Of a stretch of 14,917 nucleotides of DNA, positions 14,816 through 14,917 are shown piece after piece. Position numbers and translations under genes: made by a program. Under the pieces are notes generated by a model. That model saw nothing but the letters and a program-made list of their open reading frames with translations, was not told where the DNA came from and ran no database searches. Within the stretch, counting starts at the first letter, position 1. Each line of letters begins with the position of its first letter. The stretch is taken from positions 1 through 14,917 of the forward strand of contig CALGTJ010000820.1 in assembly GCA_937901435.1 (NCBI GenBank), given 5' to 3'. Source of the DNA: an uncultured Rhodobacter sp. Lineage in GTDB: Bacteria > Pseudomonadota > Alphaproteobacteria > Rhodobacterales > Rhodobacteraceae.

Positions 14816-14835
14816 GGTGCGTGATGTCACGCACC
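14816..14835 (-). terminator. Perfect 9-bp hairpin just after the solute-binding protein gene
   Basis: GGTGCGTGA (14816-14824) and TCACGCACC (14827-14835) form a perfect inverted repeat with only two central bases, 11 bases after the stop codon. On the minus strand it is followed by CGTTTGGTTTG, which is moderately T-rich. Hairpins at this place in importer operons often let the binding protein be made in excess over the permeases by attenuating or protecting the mRNA. Confidence 0.5.
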
Positions 14836-14846
14836 GCGCCTTTGGC

Positions 14847-14917
14847 TTATTGAGCCAGCCAAGCCTGGAATTTCGCGTCGATGTCGTCGCGATAATCGGC
14901 CCAGAACTCGTAGTTAT
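14847..14917 (-). CDS. C-terminal end of an ABC solute-binding protein (partial)
   Basis: The minus strand has an open frame from the window edge to TAA at 14847-14849 encoding the last 22 residues, NYEFWADYRDDIDAKFQAWL followed by AQ. Such a charged, aromatic amphipathic end is typical of extracellular solute-binding proteins of the spermidine/putrescine type. Its place at the head of the permease operon supports this. Only the tail is in the window, so the class is an inference. Confidence 0.6.
   Translation of the reverse strand, partial: NYEFWADYRDDIDAKFQAWLAQ

Noticed and set aside
1..14917. CRISPR array, insertion sequence ends or rRNA
   Set aside because: No regularly spaced repeats, no transposase motifs and no conserved rRNA segments were seen on either strand.

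Overview
The window looks like a chromosomal piece of an alphaproteobacterium of the Rhodobacterales/Roseobacter type. The pointers are the gene order of the backbone (SPOR lipoprotein, D-Ala-D-Ala carboxypeptidase, tmk, holB, TatD-family hydrolase, PhnP-like metallo-hydrolase), the GC-rich third codon positions, and the protein styles. This is an inference from content; no 16S or other species marker is present.

Region 1 (1-4602) is the right end of an integrated mobile element. Its genes all lie on the minus strand: a tyrosine recombinase with a DUF4102-type arm-binding domain next to the tRNA, then an AlpA-like helix-turn-helix protein, a small unknown protein, and a 794-residue prim-pol/DUF3987 replication protein whose start overlaps the small gene by ATGA. 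The integrase sits just inside the 3' end of a tRNA-Ser(UGA) gene (4603-4690). The tRNA is complete, including an encoded CCA, so its 3' part is the probable attachment core. The order int - alpA - small gene - primase/helicase resembles P4-like phage satellites and related integrative elements. The far end and any cargo lie left of position 1. The control DNA is unusually readable: a TTGACA promoter for int with a 17-bp palindrome centred on its -35 box, TGTGGG repeats in the int leader, inverted repeats upstream of alpA, and a plus-strand terminator with upstream stem-loops that suggests a small antisense RNA opposite the leader of the small gene and primase.

Region 2 (4691-11537) is core chromosome on the plus strand: a lipoprotein with a C-terminal SPOR domain, a D-Ala-D-Ala carboxypeptidase interrupted by one in-frame TAA, then a tightly packed run of tmk, holB, a TatD-family hydrolase and a PhnP-like metallo-hydrolase (overlaps of 4 and 1 bases), and an AEC-family transporter. 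The cell-wall pair and the nucleotide/replication genes are housekeeping functions.

Region 3 (11574-14917) is a minus-strand ABC importer operon that converges on the AEC gene. Read in transcription order it holds the last 22 residues of a probable solute-binding protein, two strong hairpins, a DUF1330 protein, a PotB-like permease with a periplasmic insert of about 270 residues, and a PotC-like permease with an N-terminal extension of several membrane segments. A polyamine-type substrate is plausible from the permease family but is not proven here; the ATPase gene is not in the window.

The strongest items for a second look are the tRNA-Ser element with its candidate antisense RNA, the operator on the int -35 box, and the single-stop carboxypeptidase gene. 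No CRISPR array, insertion sequence or rRNA was seen.
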